Origin: Polynucleobacter necessarius
Lineage (GTDB): Bacteria; Pseudomonadota; Gammaproteobacteria; Burkholderiales; Burkholderiaceae
Reading direction: 5' to 3'
DNA: 64,000 nt
NCBI RefSeq assembly: GCF_900095215.1
Contig: NZ_LT606949.1
Span: 426,284-490,283, forward strand
In this document: in pieces, positions 1-9,885 of the stretch
Numbering within the stretch: position 1 is the stretch's first letter
How the letters are laid out: each line of letters begins with the position of its first letter
Notes under the pieces: model-generated
Database searches by the model: none
Told to the model about the DNA's origin: nothing
Seen by the model: the letters and a program-made list of their open reading frames with translations, nothing else
Program-made: the position numbers and the translations under genes

Positions 1-1335
1 TATCGGGTTGATGGGCGTACATCAGGTTATTCAGAACCCAGCAATTTTTGCCGCGATTAACCCTTTATTCGCCATTCAATTCTTAATAGAGCACTCATTG
101 CAAGGGTTTATTGTTTTGGGTGCAGTATTTCTAGTGTTGACTGGTGCTGAGGCTTTATATGCTGATATGGGCCATTTTGGACTTACGCCAATTCGGATGG
201 GTTGGTTTTTATTGTGATGCCTTGTTTGCTCTTAAATGACTTTGGTCAGGGCTCAATGTTTTTGGGTAACCCAGAGACCATTACAAACCCATTTTTTCTA
301 ATGGTGCCAGAAGGTCTTGTATTTCCTTTGGTGCTTTTGGCAACGTCTGCAACCGTCATTGCATCGCAAGCTGTTATATCAGGCGCTTTTTCAATGACCA
401 GTCCGGCAATTTTCCTGGGCTTTGTACCGCGCATGCAGATTCGCAATACATCCGATAGGGAAATTGGCCAGATCTATGTGCCGCTTGTGAACTGGGTGTT
501 GTTGACTCTAGTTATCGCCGTTGTTGTAGCATTTAAAAAGTCTGAAAACTTAGCTGCTGCATATGGTATTGCAGTTACCACCACGATGATTATCACTACC
601 TTTTTAGCTGCAATTGTGATGCGGGTAGTATGGCGTTGGAATACCTTATTGGTAATGCTGGTAATTAGCTCTTTCTTGGCGGTGGACATGGCATTCTTAA
701 CTGCTAACCTATTGAAGATCATGGAGGGCGGTTGGTTTCCTTTATTGTTGGGGTCGGCTTGCTTTTTGCTATTGATGACTTGGTATCAAGGTCGCAAGAT
801 TCTTCGCCAAAATGCCATGAATAATGGTATTGAGCTCAAGCGTTTTATCGAGGCGTTAATGCAGCATCCTCCTCATCGCGTTGAGGGAGCTGCTATCTTC
901 CTTACTACGCACGTAGATTATTTACCCGTTTCTTTTTTGCATAACTTAAAGCACAACCATGTGCTTCATGAGCAAGTATTTTTCTTAAAGGTGAGTATTT
1001 GGGATGTGCCTTACGTAAAGGATAGTGAGCGCATTACCTTGTGCGCTCTTGGCAATGGAATTTATGTTGTACGTGCTGTGTATGGATTTAATGAAACTCC
1101 AGATATGGGTCACATTATTGAGTTAATTGAAAAGGCATCTGATCTCAAGTTCGATCTGATGAATACTTCATTTTTCCTGTCACGAGATACGATTGTTTCA
1201 ACTGAAATACCTGGTATGGCTATCTGGCGTGAGAAATTGTTTTGCTGGATGTATCAAAATACTGATCGTCAGTCTGACTTCTTCAAAATTCCAACGAACC
1301 CCTTGGTTGAGTTGGACGCAAAGGTCGAGATTTGA
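1..1335 (+). pseudogene. kup: Kup-type potassium transporter, 3' part, frameshifted
   Basis: Kup proteins are inner-membrane K+/H+ symporters with about 12 membrane segments and a cytoplasmic C-terminal domain. The gene enters from the left edge; the first frame (from base 2) carries the family-typical GVHQVIQNP and [17 protein letters not shown] stretches (here [14 protein letters not shown]), then stops at 215-217. The remainder ([12 protein letters not shown] onward, several hydrophobic segments, then the soluble tail) continues in another frame from about 202 to 1335. Joining the two needs one base restored in the T run at 206-210. The rest of the reading frame is clean to its end, so this is either a very young pseudogene or a homopolymer sequencing error. 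The stop overlaps the next gene by four bases. Confidence 0.85.
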
Positions 1336-1841
1336 GAAAAAATCTTTTGCTTCAAGCAAAAATATTCATTTCAATATTTTTGTTGGCCTCAGCATTGAGT
1401 GGTGTTGTATTAGCCACTCCCGCGGAAGAGGCTGAGCTTGAGCAGTTGGATAGAATTGAGCAACAGTTGGAGCTCCAGCGAGATTGGGCGAAGTATCGTT
1501 GGGGTAAAACTTCCTCTGAGTGCTATCAAAAGTATTGTGTAAATAGCTGCCTCAAGGATGCTAGGGCTCTGTATCGCAAAGAAATTGATCCCATTCGCGC
1601 ACAAGAGGTGGCGCTGCATGAAGTGCAGCGTAAGTTGCGTAAAAGCCTTAAGAGTCAAGCAGATATCAAGCGTTCCGCAGAACGAGCATCACCAGAAAAA
1701 GCAGCTGAACGCGCGGCCAATCAAGCTGAATACGAGCAAAAGCAAAAGGATGCGGCAGCTAGAGCGGCTGATTTAGAGCGGCGTCGTAAAGATGCCCCTA
1801 AGCGTGCGCAAGAAAATAAAGCCGGCACTCAGCTCGATTAA
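1332..1841 (+). CDS. Small secreted Lys/Ala/Glu-rich protein of unknown function
   Basis: I do not recognise a characterised family. The 169-residue product begins with a short basic stretch and a hydrophobic core (about residues 8-28) ending near VLATPA, which looks like a Sec signal peptide, so it is probably exported to the periplasm. The mature part is strongly charged and helix-forming, with likely coiled coil from about residue 100 on. A local cluster of three cysteines ([10 protein letters not shown], about residues 61-70) could form a disulfide or bind a metal. The TTG start overlaps the kup stop as TTGA, implying translational coupling. The reading frame is intact although kup is frameshifted. 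Confidence 0.6.
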   Translation: MRKNLLLQAKIFISIFLLASALSGVVLATPAEEAELEQLDRIEQQLELQRDWAKYRWGKTSSECYQKYCVNSCLKDARALYRKEIDPIRAQEVALHEVQRKLRKSLKSQADIKRSAERASPEKAAERAANQAEYEQKQKDAAARAADLERRRKDAPKRAQENKAGTQLD

Positions 1842-1880
1842 TTTCATATCAATCTGTATTTCAATTTCAATAGGTAACTC

Positions 1881-3245
1881 TTGGCTAAAGTCAAAACGGT
1901 TTATATCTGTCAATCTTGTGGCGGCACCTCAGCCAAGTGGCAAGGTCAGTGCCCGTCTTGCCAGGCTTGGAATACCCTAGAAGAAGGCCTTCCTGAAACG
2001 ACGTCGAATTCTCGTTTTCAGGGTTTGGTGCAATCATTGCCAAGACAAAAGCTTTCCGCGATTACTGCTGAAGATTTGCCAAGATTTAGTACGGGCGTTG
2101 AAGAGTTCGATCGCGTACTGGGTGGCGGCTTAGTTCCAGGCGGCGTAGTGCTCTTAGGCGGTGATCCTGGTATTGGTAAGTCGACCTTGTTTCTTCAGGC
2201 CTTAGCGGAGATGAGTGCTGCGGGGATGAATGTACTCTACAGCAGTGGCGAAGAATCGGCGGCTCAGATTGCCTTGCGCGCAAAGCGGATTGGATTGGAT
2301 GCGCCGCAGTTAGAAGTGTTGGCGGAAATTCAGCTGGAAAAACTGATTTCAATTATGGATACAGTGAGGCCACAGGTATTGGTGGTGGATTCGATTCAGA
2401 CTTTGTATTCGGAAGTGCTAAGTTCAGCCCCAGGTTCTGTAGCTCAAGTGCGCGAATGTGCGGCGCAATTAACAAGAGCAGCCAAATCCAGTGGGATTTG
2501 CGTGTTAATGGTGGGTCACGTAACCAAGGACGGCCATCTTGCGGGCCCTCGAGTGCTCGAGCATATTGTTGACACCGTTTTATATTTTGAGGGTGATACC
2601 CACTCCTCTTTCCGCTTAGTGCGCTCCATCAAGAATCGCTTTGGCGCGGTTAATGAGTTGGGCGTCTTTGCAATGACTGAGAAAGGTCTACGCGGCGTCA
2701 CCAATCCTTCGGCGATCTTTTTGTCACAGCACGAGCAAATGGTTCCTGGCGCCTGTGTATTGGTGACTCAAGAGGGCAGCAGACCTTTGTTGGTTGAGAT
2801 TCAGGCTCTGGTGGATACGGCGCACGTGCCCAATCCTCGTCGCTTAGCTGTTGGTTTGGAGCAGGCGCGTTTAGCAATGCTCTTGGCTGTATTGCATCGT
2901 CATGCTGGTGTCGCTTGTTTTGATCAAGACGTGTTCTTAAATGCTGTTGGCGGCGTCAAAATTGCCGAGCCAGCGGCTGACTTGGCGGTACTGCTCGCGA
3001 TTCAGTCATCTATTCGCAATCGAGCTTTGCCTAAAGAATTGATTGTGTTTGGCGAGGTTGGTTTAGCAGGAGAAATTCGCCCTTGTCCACGCGGTCAGGA
3101 GCGTTTGAAGGAGGCTGCTAAGCTAGGCTTTACTGTGACAATCATTCCAAAAACCAATATGCCTAAGACAAAGATTCCTGGATTGAAAGTCATTCCAGTT
3201 GAACGAATTGATCAGGCAATCGCTGCAGCAGCTGAGTTAAGTTAA
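1881..3245 (+). CDS. radA: DNA repair protein RadA
   Basis: RadA (Sms) is a RecA-like ATPase that helps process recombination intermediates by driving branch migration. The 454-residue product has the full family layout: an N-terminal four-cysteine zinc finger (C10, C13, C24, C27), a RecA-type ATPase core with Walker A GGDPGIGKST near residue 93, the diagnostic KNRFG motif near residue 251, and a C-terminal Lon-protease-like domain with GEVGLAGEIR. The start is TTG at 1881, the only start that preserves the zinc finger directly at the N terminus. The gene faces prmB tail to tail with only about ten bases between them, and no clear terminator is visible there. Confidence 0.96.
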   Translation: MAKVKTVYICQSCGGTSAKWQGQCPSCQAWNTLEEGLPETTSNSRFQGLVQSLPRQKLSAITAEDLPRFSTGVEEFDRVLGGGLVPGGVVLLGGDPGIGKSTLFLQALAEMSAAGMNVLYSSGEESAAQIALRAKRIGLDAPQLEVLAEIQLEKLISIMDTVRPQVLVVDSIQTLYSEVLSSAPGSVAQVRECAAQLTRAAKSSGICVLMVGHVTKDGHLAGPRVLEHIVDTVLYFEGDTHSSFRLVRSIKNRFGAVNELGVFAMTEKGLRGVTNPSAIFLSQHEQMVPGACVLVTQEGSRPLLVEIQALVDTAHVPNPRRLAVGLEQARLAMLLAVLHRHAGVACFDQDVFLNAVGGVKIAEPAADLAVLLAIQSSIRNRALPKELIVFGEVGLAGEIRPCPRGQERLKEAAKLGFTVTIIPKTNMPKTKIPGLKVIPVERIDQAIAAAAELS

Positions 3246-3256
3246 TCCTTCTTTTC

Positions 3257-4153
3257 TTAACGCAAGTCTTCTGCTTGAATCAGCAAGACTTGTTCTTCCC
3301 CAGCAGAAACTTCCATCCAGATAGCTGGAATTTGCGGGAACGCATTCTTGAAGTTTTCATACTCGTTACCAATCTCGAGCAAGATGGCGCCGCGCTCAGA
3401 TAGGTAATCAGGCGCTGATGCAATGATGCGTCTAATGATGTCCATGCCATCGTCGCCGCCTGCTAAGGCCAACTCCGGTTCTGCCTGATATTCCGCGGGA
3501 AGTGCGCTCATTGAGGAGGTGTTGACGTAAGGCGGGTTGCAAATGATGAGATCAAATAAGTTGTTTTCATTTGGCTCTGGTAGGGCATCCCAAAGATCGC
3601 CATCCAATAATTCCACCTGGGAGTTCAAGCCATGACGATCTACATTTCGCGATGCCACTGAGAGTGCTGGCATTCTGATATCGCAGGCGCTCACATGAAT
3701 ATCAGGACAAGATAATGCCAGGAGAATTGCTAGCGAGCCATTGCCCGTGCAAAGATCAAGTGCTTTACCATCTGCTGGCAACCAAGGTTCTAGCGAACCA
3801 TCCACGATCAGTTCTGCAATCCAGGAGCGCGGAACAATGCTCTGCTCACTACAAAAGAATGGCACACCCATTAGCCAAGCTTCACCCAAGATGTAGGCAA
3901 GCGGTTTACGAGTGCTAATTCTGGTTTCGGCAACATCAGATGCTTGTTGCTGTTGATCTTCGGGTATTGCATCATCCAGGTGATCTAAAGTCTCCGCTGG
4001 GCTGAGGTCTAATTGTTTACTAACAATCCACAAAGCTTCGCTTTGCGCATCAATCGCCCCATGGCCGTAATGCAAGTTTGCCGCTTCGAGTTTTAGTGCA
4101 ATCCGATCAATGCACCGGTTAACAGAAATTGGTTGCTGAGACTCAGGGTCCAT
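3257..4153 (-). CDS. prmB: Ribosomal protein L3 N5-glutamine methyltransferase
   Basis: PrmB uses S-adenosylmethionine to methylate a glutamine side chain of ribosomal protein uL3 during 50S assembly. The 298-residue product has a helical N-terminal domain followed by a Rossmann methyltransferase domain with motif I LDLCTGNGSLAI (about residues 131-142) and the glutamine-binding NPPY motif near residue 205. Length and the RKPLAYILGEAWLMG segment fit PrmB rather than PrmC or HemK, which would be expected beside prfA. It is the last gene of a leftward string dapD-dapE-prmB and probably shares their transcript. Confidence 0.9.
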   Translation of the reverse strand: MDPESQQPISVNRCIDRIALKLEAANLHYGHGAIDAQSEALWIVSKQLDLSPAETLDHLDDAIPEDQQQQASDVAETRISTRKPLAYILGEAWLMGVPFFCSEQSIVPRSWIAELIVDGSLEPWLPADGKALDLCTGNGSLAILLALSCPDIHVSACDIRMPALSVASRNVDRHGLNSQVELLDGDLWDALPEPNENNLFDLIICNPPYVNTSSMSALPAEYQAEPELALAGGDDGMDIIRRIIASAPDYLSERGAILLEIGNEYENFKNAFPQIPAIWMEVSAGEEQVLLIQAEDLR

Positions 4154-4200
4154 GATGGAAGGGGTCTTTAGAGGAAAGGGCGGGCGAGACGTAATTGTGC

Positions 4201-5352
4201 TTAAGCGATTAATTGCTCGAGTGTCTTGCGATAGATGTTTTTGAGCGGTACTACGTCATCAACGATAACGCACTCGTCGATCTTGTGGCTTGTGGCATTG
4301 AGGGGGCCAAATTCCACAACTTCTTTGCAAATCTTCGCGATGAAGCGGCCGTCGCTAGTTCCGCCAGTTGTCGAAAGCTCTGCGTCCACCTTGACCTCTG
4401 CTTTAATGGTTTTGCGCAACGCGCCTGCTAATTCACCATCGCCAGTGATAAAAGGACTGCCGCCTAATACCCACTTAATTTCAAACTCAAGACCAGCATC
4501 CTTTAGGATTTTTTCTAGACGTTCGCGCAATTGTTCTGGCTTGCTCTCGGTAGAGAAGCGGAAATTAAAGTCGATCACCAATTCGCCGGGGATGACGTTA
4601 TTCGCGCCAGTGCCGGCATATACATTCGAAATTTGAAAGCTGGTGGGTTGGAAGTATTCGTTACCCTTATCCCACTGGGTCTCTACCAACGCGGAAATCG
4701 CTGGCGCAGAAAGGTGAATCGGGTTTTTGCCTAAATGCGGATAAGCGATGTGCGCCTGAATGCCTTTGACTCTGAGTTTGCCTGATAAGGATCCGCGGCG
4801 ACCATGCTTCATCATGTCACCAAGTTTATCCACTGAGGTAGGTTCACCAATCACGCAGTAGTCCAAACGTTGACCGTGCTTTTGTAAACGCTCGCACATA
4901 ATTAGGGTACCATCGTTAGCGGGACCTTCTTCATCGCTGGTGATTAAGAAGGCGATTGAGCCTTGGTGGTCTGGATGCGCAGTGACAAATTCTTCTGTGG
5001 CCACCACAAAGCCAGCAAGCGAGGTTTTCATATCCGCTGCGCCACGTCCATAGAGCATGCCGTCGCGAATTGTTGGCGTGAAAGGATTGCTCGTCCACTT
5101 CTCTAGCGGGCCAGTAGGAACCACATCGGTATGACCAGCGAACATCAAGACCTTGCCTTGATCGCCAGCCTTACCTTTTTTAATTGCCCACAAGTTGGTG
5201 ACCTGAAAATTCTCAGGACCACTGATAACGCTCTCAGTATGAAAGCCAATTGCCTGAAGGCGTTTAGCGATTAACTCCTGGCAACCACCATCAGCCGGTG
5301 TTACGGAGTGGCAGGAGATGAGAGCTTCAGTAAGCTCAAGAGTGGCGCTCAT
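4201..5352 (-). CDS. dapE: Succinyl-diaminopimelate desuccinylase
   Basis: DapE is a di-zinc M20-family amidohydrolase that removes succinate from N-succinyl-L,L-diaminopimelate, leading to meso-diaminopimelate and lysine. The 383-residue product keeps the metal and catalytic motifs in order: [23 protein letters not shown], the glutamate pair in [10 protein letters not shown], and the C-terminal histidine in [10 protein letters not shown]. Length is normal for the family. It lies 9 bases downstream of dapD, which makes its substrate branch, so the two act consecutively in the succinylase pathway. Confidence 0.96.
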   Translation of the reverse strand: MSATLELTEALISCHSVTPADGGCQELIAKRLQAIGFHTESVISGPENFQVTNLWAIKKGKAGDQGKVLMFAGHTDVVPTGPLEKWTSNPFTPTIRDGMLYGRGAADMKTSLAGFVVATEEFVTAHPDHQGSIAFLITSDEEGPANDGTLIMCERLQKHGQRLDYCVIGEPTSVDKLGDMMKHGRRGSLSGKLRVKGIQAHIAYPHLGKNPIHLSAPAISALVETQWDKGNEYFQPTSFQISNVYAGTGANNVIPGELVIDFNFRFSTESKPEQLRERLEKILKDAGLEFEIKWVLGGSPFITGDGELAGALRKTIKAEVKVDAELSTTGGTSDGRFIAKICKEVVEFGPLNATSHKIDECVIVDDVVPLKNIYRKTLEQLIA

Positions 5353-5361
5353 GGATTTAGC

Positions 5362-6189
5362 TTAGTCGCGGAGTAATTCGTTAATAGCTGTCTTTGCACG
5401 AGTTTGCGCATTGACTTTCTTCACGATAATTGCTGCATATAGGCTGTATTTACCGCAAGCAGAAGGCAGGGAGCCTGGAACGACCACAGAGCCTGCTGGT
5501 ACGCGACCATAGTGCACTTCACCTGTTTCGCGATCGTAAATCTTGGTGCTTTGGCCGATATATACGCCCATCGATAAAACGGCGTTTTCTTCAATTACTA
5601 CGCCTTCCACTACTTCTGAGCGGGCGCCAATAAAGCAGTTATCTTCAATAATGACTGGTCCGGCCTGAATTGGCTCGAGAACACCACCAATACCAACGCC
5701 GCCAGAAAGGTGAACATTCTTACCAATTTGAGCGCAAGAACCCACGGTTGCCCAGGTATCAACCATGGTGCCTTCACTGACATAAGCGCCAATATTGACG
5801 TAGGAAGGCATTAAAACAGCATTTTTGCCGATAAATGAGCCGCGTCGGGCTACGGCAGGGGGTACTACTCGGAAGCCGTCAGCAGCAAAGTCGGCTGCAG
5901 TGTAGTTTTCAAACTTGCTTGGAACCTTGTCGTAGAACTGGGTATAGCCACCAGCACTCATCGGTTTGTTGTCTTCTAGGCGGAAAGAGAGCAAAACGGC
6001 CTTCTTAACCCACTGATTCACTTCCCATTTGCCTACGTCGCGGCGCTCAGCTACGCGGATAGTGCCGGCATTGAGGCACTCTAGGACGGCATTTACGGCA
6101 TTACGAACATCCCCAGGAGCGCTATCTGGAGACAGGTTTTCGCGGTTTTCCCAGGCTTGTTCAATGATGTTTTGTGGTGATTGGCTCAT
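5362..6189 (-). CDS. dapD: 2,3,4,5-tetrahydropyridine-2,6-dicarboxylate N-succinyltransferase
   Basis: DapD transfers succinyl from succinyl-CoA to tetrahydrodipicolinate, the entry to the succinylase route of diaminopimelate synthesis. The 275-residue product has an alpha-helical N-terminal domain and a left-handed beta-helix of hexapeptide repeats (from about residue 105 to 225, for example [28 protein letters not shown]), the family fold. It is first in the leftward dapD-dapE-prmB string and is preceded by a good promoter candidate (minus-strand TATAAT at 6247-6252). Confidence 0.96.
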   Translation of the reverse strand: MSQSPQNIIEQAWENRENLSPDSAPGDVRNAVNAVLECLNAGTIRVAERRDVGKWEVNQWVKKAVLLSFRLEDNKPMSAGGYTQFYDKVPSKFENYTAADFAADGFRVVPPAVARRGSFIGKNAVLMPSYVNIGAYVSEGTMVDTWATVGSCAQIGKNVHLSGGVGIGGVLEPIQAGPVIIEDNCFIGARSEVVEGVVIEENAVLSMGVYIGQSTKIYDRETGEVHYGRVPAGSVVVPGSLPSACGKYSLYAAIIVKKVNAQTRAKTAINELLRD

Positions 6190-6246
6190 GCTTTTTAGTT
6201 AACTATCAGATTGTTAAGGGATTTTTCCACTGAGGGTAGATTGATC

Positions 6247-6275
6247 ATTATATAGATTGGGCAAAAACGCGTCTA
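6247..6275 (-). promoter_or_regulatory. Candidate sigma-70 promoter for dapD
   Basis: On the minus strand a perfect -10 box TATAAT lies at 6252-6247, and 17 bases upstream sits TAGACG (6275-6270), matching the -35 consensus at four of six positions. The expected start point would give a leader of roughly 50 bases before the dapD ATG. The match is by eye only; no activity is shown. Confidence 0.5.
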
Positions 6276-6363
6276 AGCACCTTCAAGCTTGCTATCATCT
6301 TCCCACTTTAGCTTTCATTTGTACCCCTTTATTTGAACCTCTTTTTTCCCTGCAAAGTACGCC

Positions 6364-9300
6364 GTGCAACTGAAATCCATCAAACTTTCCGGCTTTAAGT
6401 CTTTCGTAGACACAGCCCATTTTGAAATGCCTGGCCAATTGATTGGCGTTGTGGGTCCTAATGGCTGTGGAAAGTCGAACATTATTGACGCCGTCCGCTG
6501 GGTTTTGGGTGAATCCCGCGCTAGCGAATTGCGTGGCGAATCAATGCAGGACGTTATTTTTAATGGTTCTGGTTTGCGTAAACCCTCTGGTCGTGCCAGC
6601 GTGGAACTCATTTTTGATAACACTGAAGGACGCGCTCAAGGTCAGTGGAGTGCCTTTACAGAATTAGGTATTAAACGCGTTTTGACTCGCGATGGAAATT
6701 CTAGTTATTACGTGAACAACAAAGTTGTTCGTCGTAAAGATATTCAGGATATTTTCTTGGGTACCGGTATGAGCCCAAGAGGTTACGCGATTATTGGACA
6801 AGGCACGATCAACCGCATTTTGGAAGCCAAGCCAGAAGAGTTGCGCGTATTCTTGGAAGAGGCAGCCGGTGTTTCTAAATGCAAAGAGCGTCGCAAAGAA
6901 ACTGCTGCGCGTTTAGAAGACACGGTAGAAAACTTAACGCGCGTTGAAGATATCTTGCGTGAACTTGATCAGCAGTTAACTCGCTTGGAAAAACAAGCGA
7001 CTGTTGCCGAACGTCATGCGGAACTTTCGACGCAAATGAAATCCCAACAACAGTTGTTGTGGTTTGTACGCCAAACCGAGGCCGGTAAAGAGCAAGAGCG
7101 CCATGCCAATGGTATCCGCGATACCCAAGTTGGCTTAGAAGAGCAAACTGTTAAGCTCCGCCACGTCGAAGCTGAGCTAGAGACAATGCGCACACAACAG
7201 TACGCATTACAAGATAAAGTTTCTCAAGCGCAAGGTGATTTATATCAAACCAATTCTGACGTGAGTCAGGTTGAGTCGCAGATTCTTTATGTGCAAGAAG
7301 CGCGTCAACGTTTGCAACAGCAAACACAAGACTTGCAAGCGCAATTGCAACGCTGGACCGTACAAGAAACCGATGCGGCACAAGCGCAGCGCACTACCGA
7401 ACACGAGCTTTCGTTAGCTGCTGAAAAAGAACAAACTTTGCTGGCGGATTTGAATGGTTTGCAAGAGCAAATGCCAGGTCGTGAAGAGGCTTATCACAAT
7501 GCTATTCGCGAGCTTAATCAAGCACGCGATTCACTTGCGTCTATTGAGCAACGTTTAGCGAGTTTGGGTGAGCGTATTCGTTCTATGTCAGCGCAATCAG
7601 ATGAGTTGAAGGGGCGCGAGACCCGCCTAGTTGGTGAGTTCGATGGCTTGCGTCGTCCTGATGCTGAGGCGTTGCAAATGGCGATTGACCGTCAGGCCAT
7701 TGCGGCGCGCAAAGTGGAAGAGGCCAAGCAGCGCGCTGGTGAAGCTCAGCAACGTGTTCCTGCTGCCGATGAGGCGCGCAATGCCGCTCAACAAAAAATT
7801 CAGGAAGCCAATCAGGATTTAGCTCAGACAGAAGCTAAATTGACTGCATTAACTGCCTTGCAGGCTAGCGTTCAGGCGCAAGGCAAGATTGGACCTTGGT
7901 TAGAAAGCAAAGGCCTCAAAGAAAGTAAGCGTCTTTGGCAAGAGCTCAAAGTTGAGAGTGGCTGGGAAGCTGCCCTTGAGTCTGTATTGCGTGACCGTTT
8001 GGCTGCGGTTACTGCAAAGAGCGTGCAAGAAACATTGGCCTTAGCTAATGATGCGCCTCCAAGCCGTTTGGCTATTTTGCTCACAGAAGAAATTACCCCA
8101 GCGCATACCTCTGCGCCAGCGGATTTCACGCCATTGTTAAGCCGCGTTCAAAGCGCGGGTGCACCAAGACTCACCTCAGTGTTGCAAGAGTGGTTAGACA
8201 ATATCTATATTGCTAGCAGCCTCGAAGATGCTTTGCACCGTCGCGAAAAATTACCTGCTGGCGGCGCGTTTGTAACTCAGCAAGGCCATTTGGTTAGCCG
8301 TGTAGGCGTACAGCTTTATGCGGCAGACTCTGAGCAAGCGGGTATGTTGGCTCGCGCTCAAGAGATGGAAAGTCTCGAGAAGCAGCTGCGTGCACAACAA
8401 TTGATGCAAAGCGAACTCAAAGGCGAGTTGGATCAGTGTGTGGCTAATTATCAAGCGGCTCACCAAGCTGCGGAACAGGCTCGCGAGAATGCTGAGCATG
8501 CTGTTCAAGAGGCTCATGGCTTTGAAGTGGAGAGAATGCAGTTGACTCAAGCTGAAGAGCAATACAGTCAACGTGCTGCTCAAATTCAGTCTGAGTTAAG
8601 TGAATTGCGTCAGCAGATGGAGCAAGTGAGTCAGACTCAAGAGCAGTCTGCTGCTGAATTACTTGAATCAGAAGAGTCAAAACAAGGGCTGAAAGAGGTA
8701 TTACAAGGTGCTCAAGAGAAATTAGAGCGCTCCACTGAAGAGTGTGATCGTTTGCGCGAGTCATTGCGTGCTGCCGAGATGGCCGCTCAAGAGGCCGCCT
8801 TCGCGACTCGCTCTTTGCAACAACGCATTGCCGATTTGCAGCGTGATCAAAGTACTGCGCGTACACAGATCATGGAGATTCAAGATAAACATGACTCCGC
8901 TACTCAAGAATTAGAAACGCTGAGTGATGAAGAGGCGCAAGATAAGTTGCAAGGTCTATTGCTAGCTCGTAGCGCACGTGACGCTGCTTTAGCTAACGCA
9001 CGTACCGAACAGGATGCTTTGTTGCATCAACTGCGTGAAGCCGATGAATCACGTATGCAAGTAGAGCGTAGCTTGCAACCGATGCGTGACAAGGTCGTGG
9101 ATTTGCAATTGCGTGAGCAAGCTGCTCGTTTGCACTTCGAGCAATTTGCTACTTTATTGTCTGATGCCGAGGCTGATCGCACTGCACTTGAAGCAAGCTT
9201 CAGTCCTGACTTGAAGGTTGGTGCATTGCAGAGCGAAGTGAATCGCTTAAATACCGAGATTCAAGCATTAGGCCCGGTCAATATGGCTGCTCTAGATGAG

Positions 9301-9885
9301 TTATCCAGTTCGCGTGAGCGTAAGCAATTCTTGGATGCGCAATCAGCTGACTTGAATGAGGCGATGCAGACTTTGACGGATGCGATTGCGAAGATTGATG
9401 CGGAAACTCATGATCTATTGCAGGGTACCTTCGATCAGGTTAATGCCCACTTTGGCAAACTCTTTCCAGAATTATTTGGCGGCGGCCATGCTGAACTGGT
9501 CATGACTGGCGAAGAGATTTTGGATTCAGGCGTTCAGGTGATGGCGCAGCCCCCCGGCAAGAAAAACAGTTCGATTGACCTCCTGTCTGGTGGTGAAAAG
9601 GCTTTGACTGCGATTGCTTTTGTGTTCTCGCTATTCCTCTTGAACCCAGCCCCATTCTGCTTGCTGGATGAGGTTGATGCGCCATTGGATGATGCAAATA
9701 CCTTGCGTTATGCAAATCTAGTAGCCAAAATGTCAGATAAGACACAGTTTTTGTTTATCTCACACAACAAGATCACTATGGAAATCGCGCATCAGCTTAT
9801 TGGTGTCACGATGCAAGAGCAGGGCGTATCCCGTATTGTGGCTGTCGATATCGCCTCTGCGGTATCAATGGTGGAGGCCGCTTAA
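6364..9885 (+). CDS. smc: Chromosome segregation SMC ATPase
   Basis: SMC dimers, with ScpA and ScpB, form the bacterial condensin that organises and segregates the chromosome. The 1173-residue product has the complete architecture: N-terminal head with Walker A GPNGCGKSN (about residues 31-39), a long Gln/Glu-rich coiled coil, a central hinge (about residues 510-660), returning coiled coil, and a C-terminal head with the LLSGGEKALTAIA signature and Walker B CLLDEVDAPLDD. The start is GTG at 6364 because the MQLKSIKLSGFKSF N terminus is typical. It abuts zipA with no gap, and ligA follows, a replication/division string. Confidence 0.97.
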   Translation: MQLKSIKLSGFKSFVDTAHFEMPGQLIGVVGPNGCGKSNIIDAVRWVLGESRASELRGESMQDVIFNGSGLRKPSGRASVELIFDNTEGRAQGQWSAFTELGIKRVLTRDGNSSYYVNNKVVRRKDIQDIFLGTGMSPRGYAIIGQGTINRILEAKPEELRVFLEEAAGVSKCKERRKETAARLEDTVENLTRVEDILRELDQQLTRLEKQATVAERHAELSTQMKSQQQLLWFVRQTEAGKEQERHANGIRDTQVGLEEQTVKLRHVEAELETMRTQQYALQDKVSQAQGDLYQTNSDVSQVESQILYVQEARQRLQQQTQDLQAQLQRWTVQETDAAQAQRTTEHELSLAAEKEQTLLADLNGLQEQMPGREEAYHNAIRELNQARDSLASIEQRLASLGERIRSMSAQSDELKGRETRLVGEFDGLRRPDAEALQMAIDRQAIAARKVEEAKQRAGEAQQRVPAADEARNAAQQKIQEANQDLAQTEAKLTALTALQASVQAQGKIGPWLESKGLKESKRLWQELKVESGWEAALESVLRDRLAAVTAKSVQETLALANDAPPSRLAILLTEEITPAHTSAPADFTPLLSRVQSAGAPRLTSVLQEWLDNIYIASSLEDALHRREKLPAGGAFVTQQGHLVSRVGVQLYAADSEQAGMLARAQEMESLEKQLRAQQLMQSELKGELDQCVANYQAAHQAAEQARENAEHAVQEAHGFEVERMQLTQAEEQYSQRAAQIQSELSELRQQMEQVSQTQEQSAAELLESEESKQGLKEVLQGAQEKLERSTEECDRLRESLRAAEMAAQEAAFATRSLQQRIADLQRDQSTARTQIMEIQDKHDSATQELETLSDEEAQDKLQGLLLARSARDAALANARTEQDALLHQLREADESRMQVERSLQPMRDKVVDLQLREQAARLHFEQFATLLSDAEADRTALEASFSPDLKVGALQSEVNRLNTEIQALGPVNMAALDELSSSRERKQFLDAQSADLNEAMQTLTDAIAKIDAETHDLLQGTFDQVNAHFGKLFPELFGGGHAELVMTGEEILDSGVQVMAQPPGKKNSSIDLLSGGEKALTAIAFVFSLFLLNPAPFCLLDEVDAPLDDANTLRYANLVAKMSDKTQFLFISHNKITMEIAHQLIGVTMQEQGVSRIVAVDIASAVSMVEAA

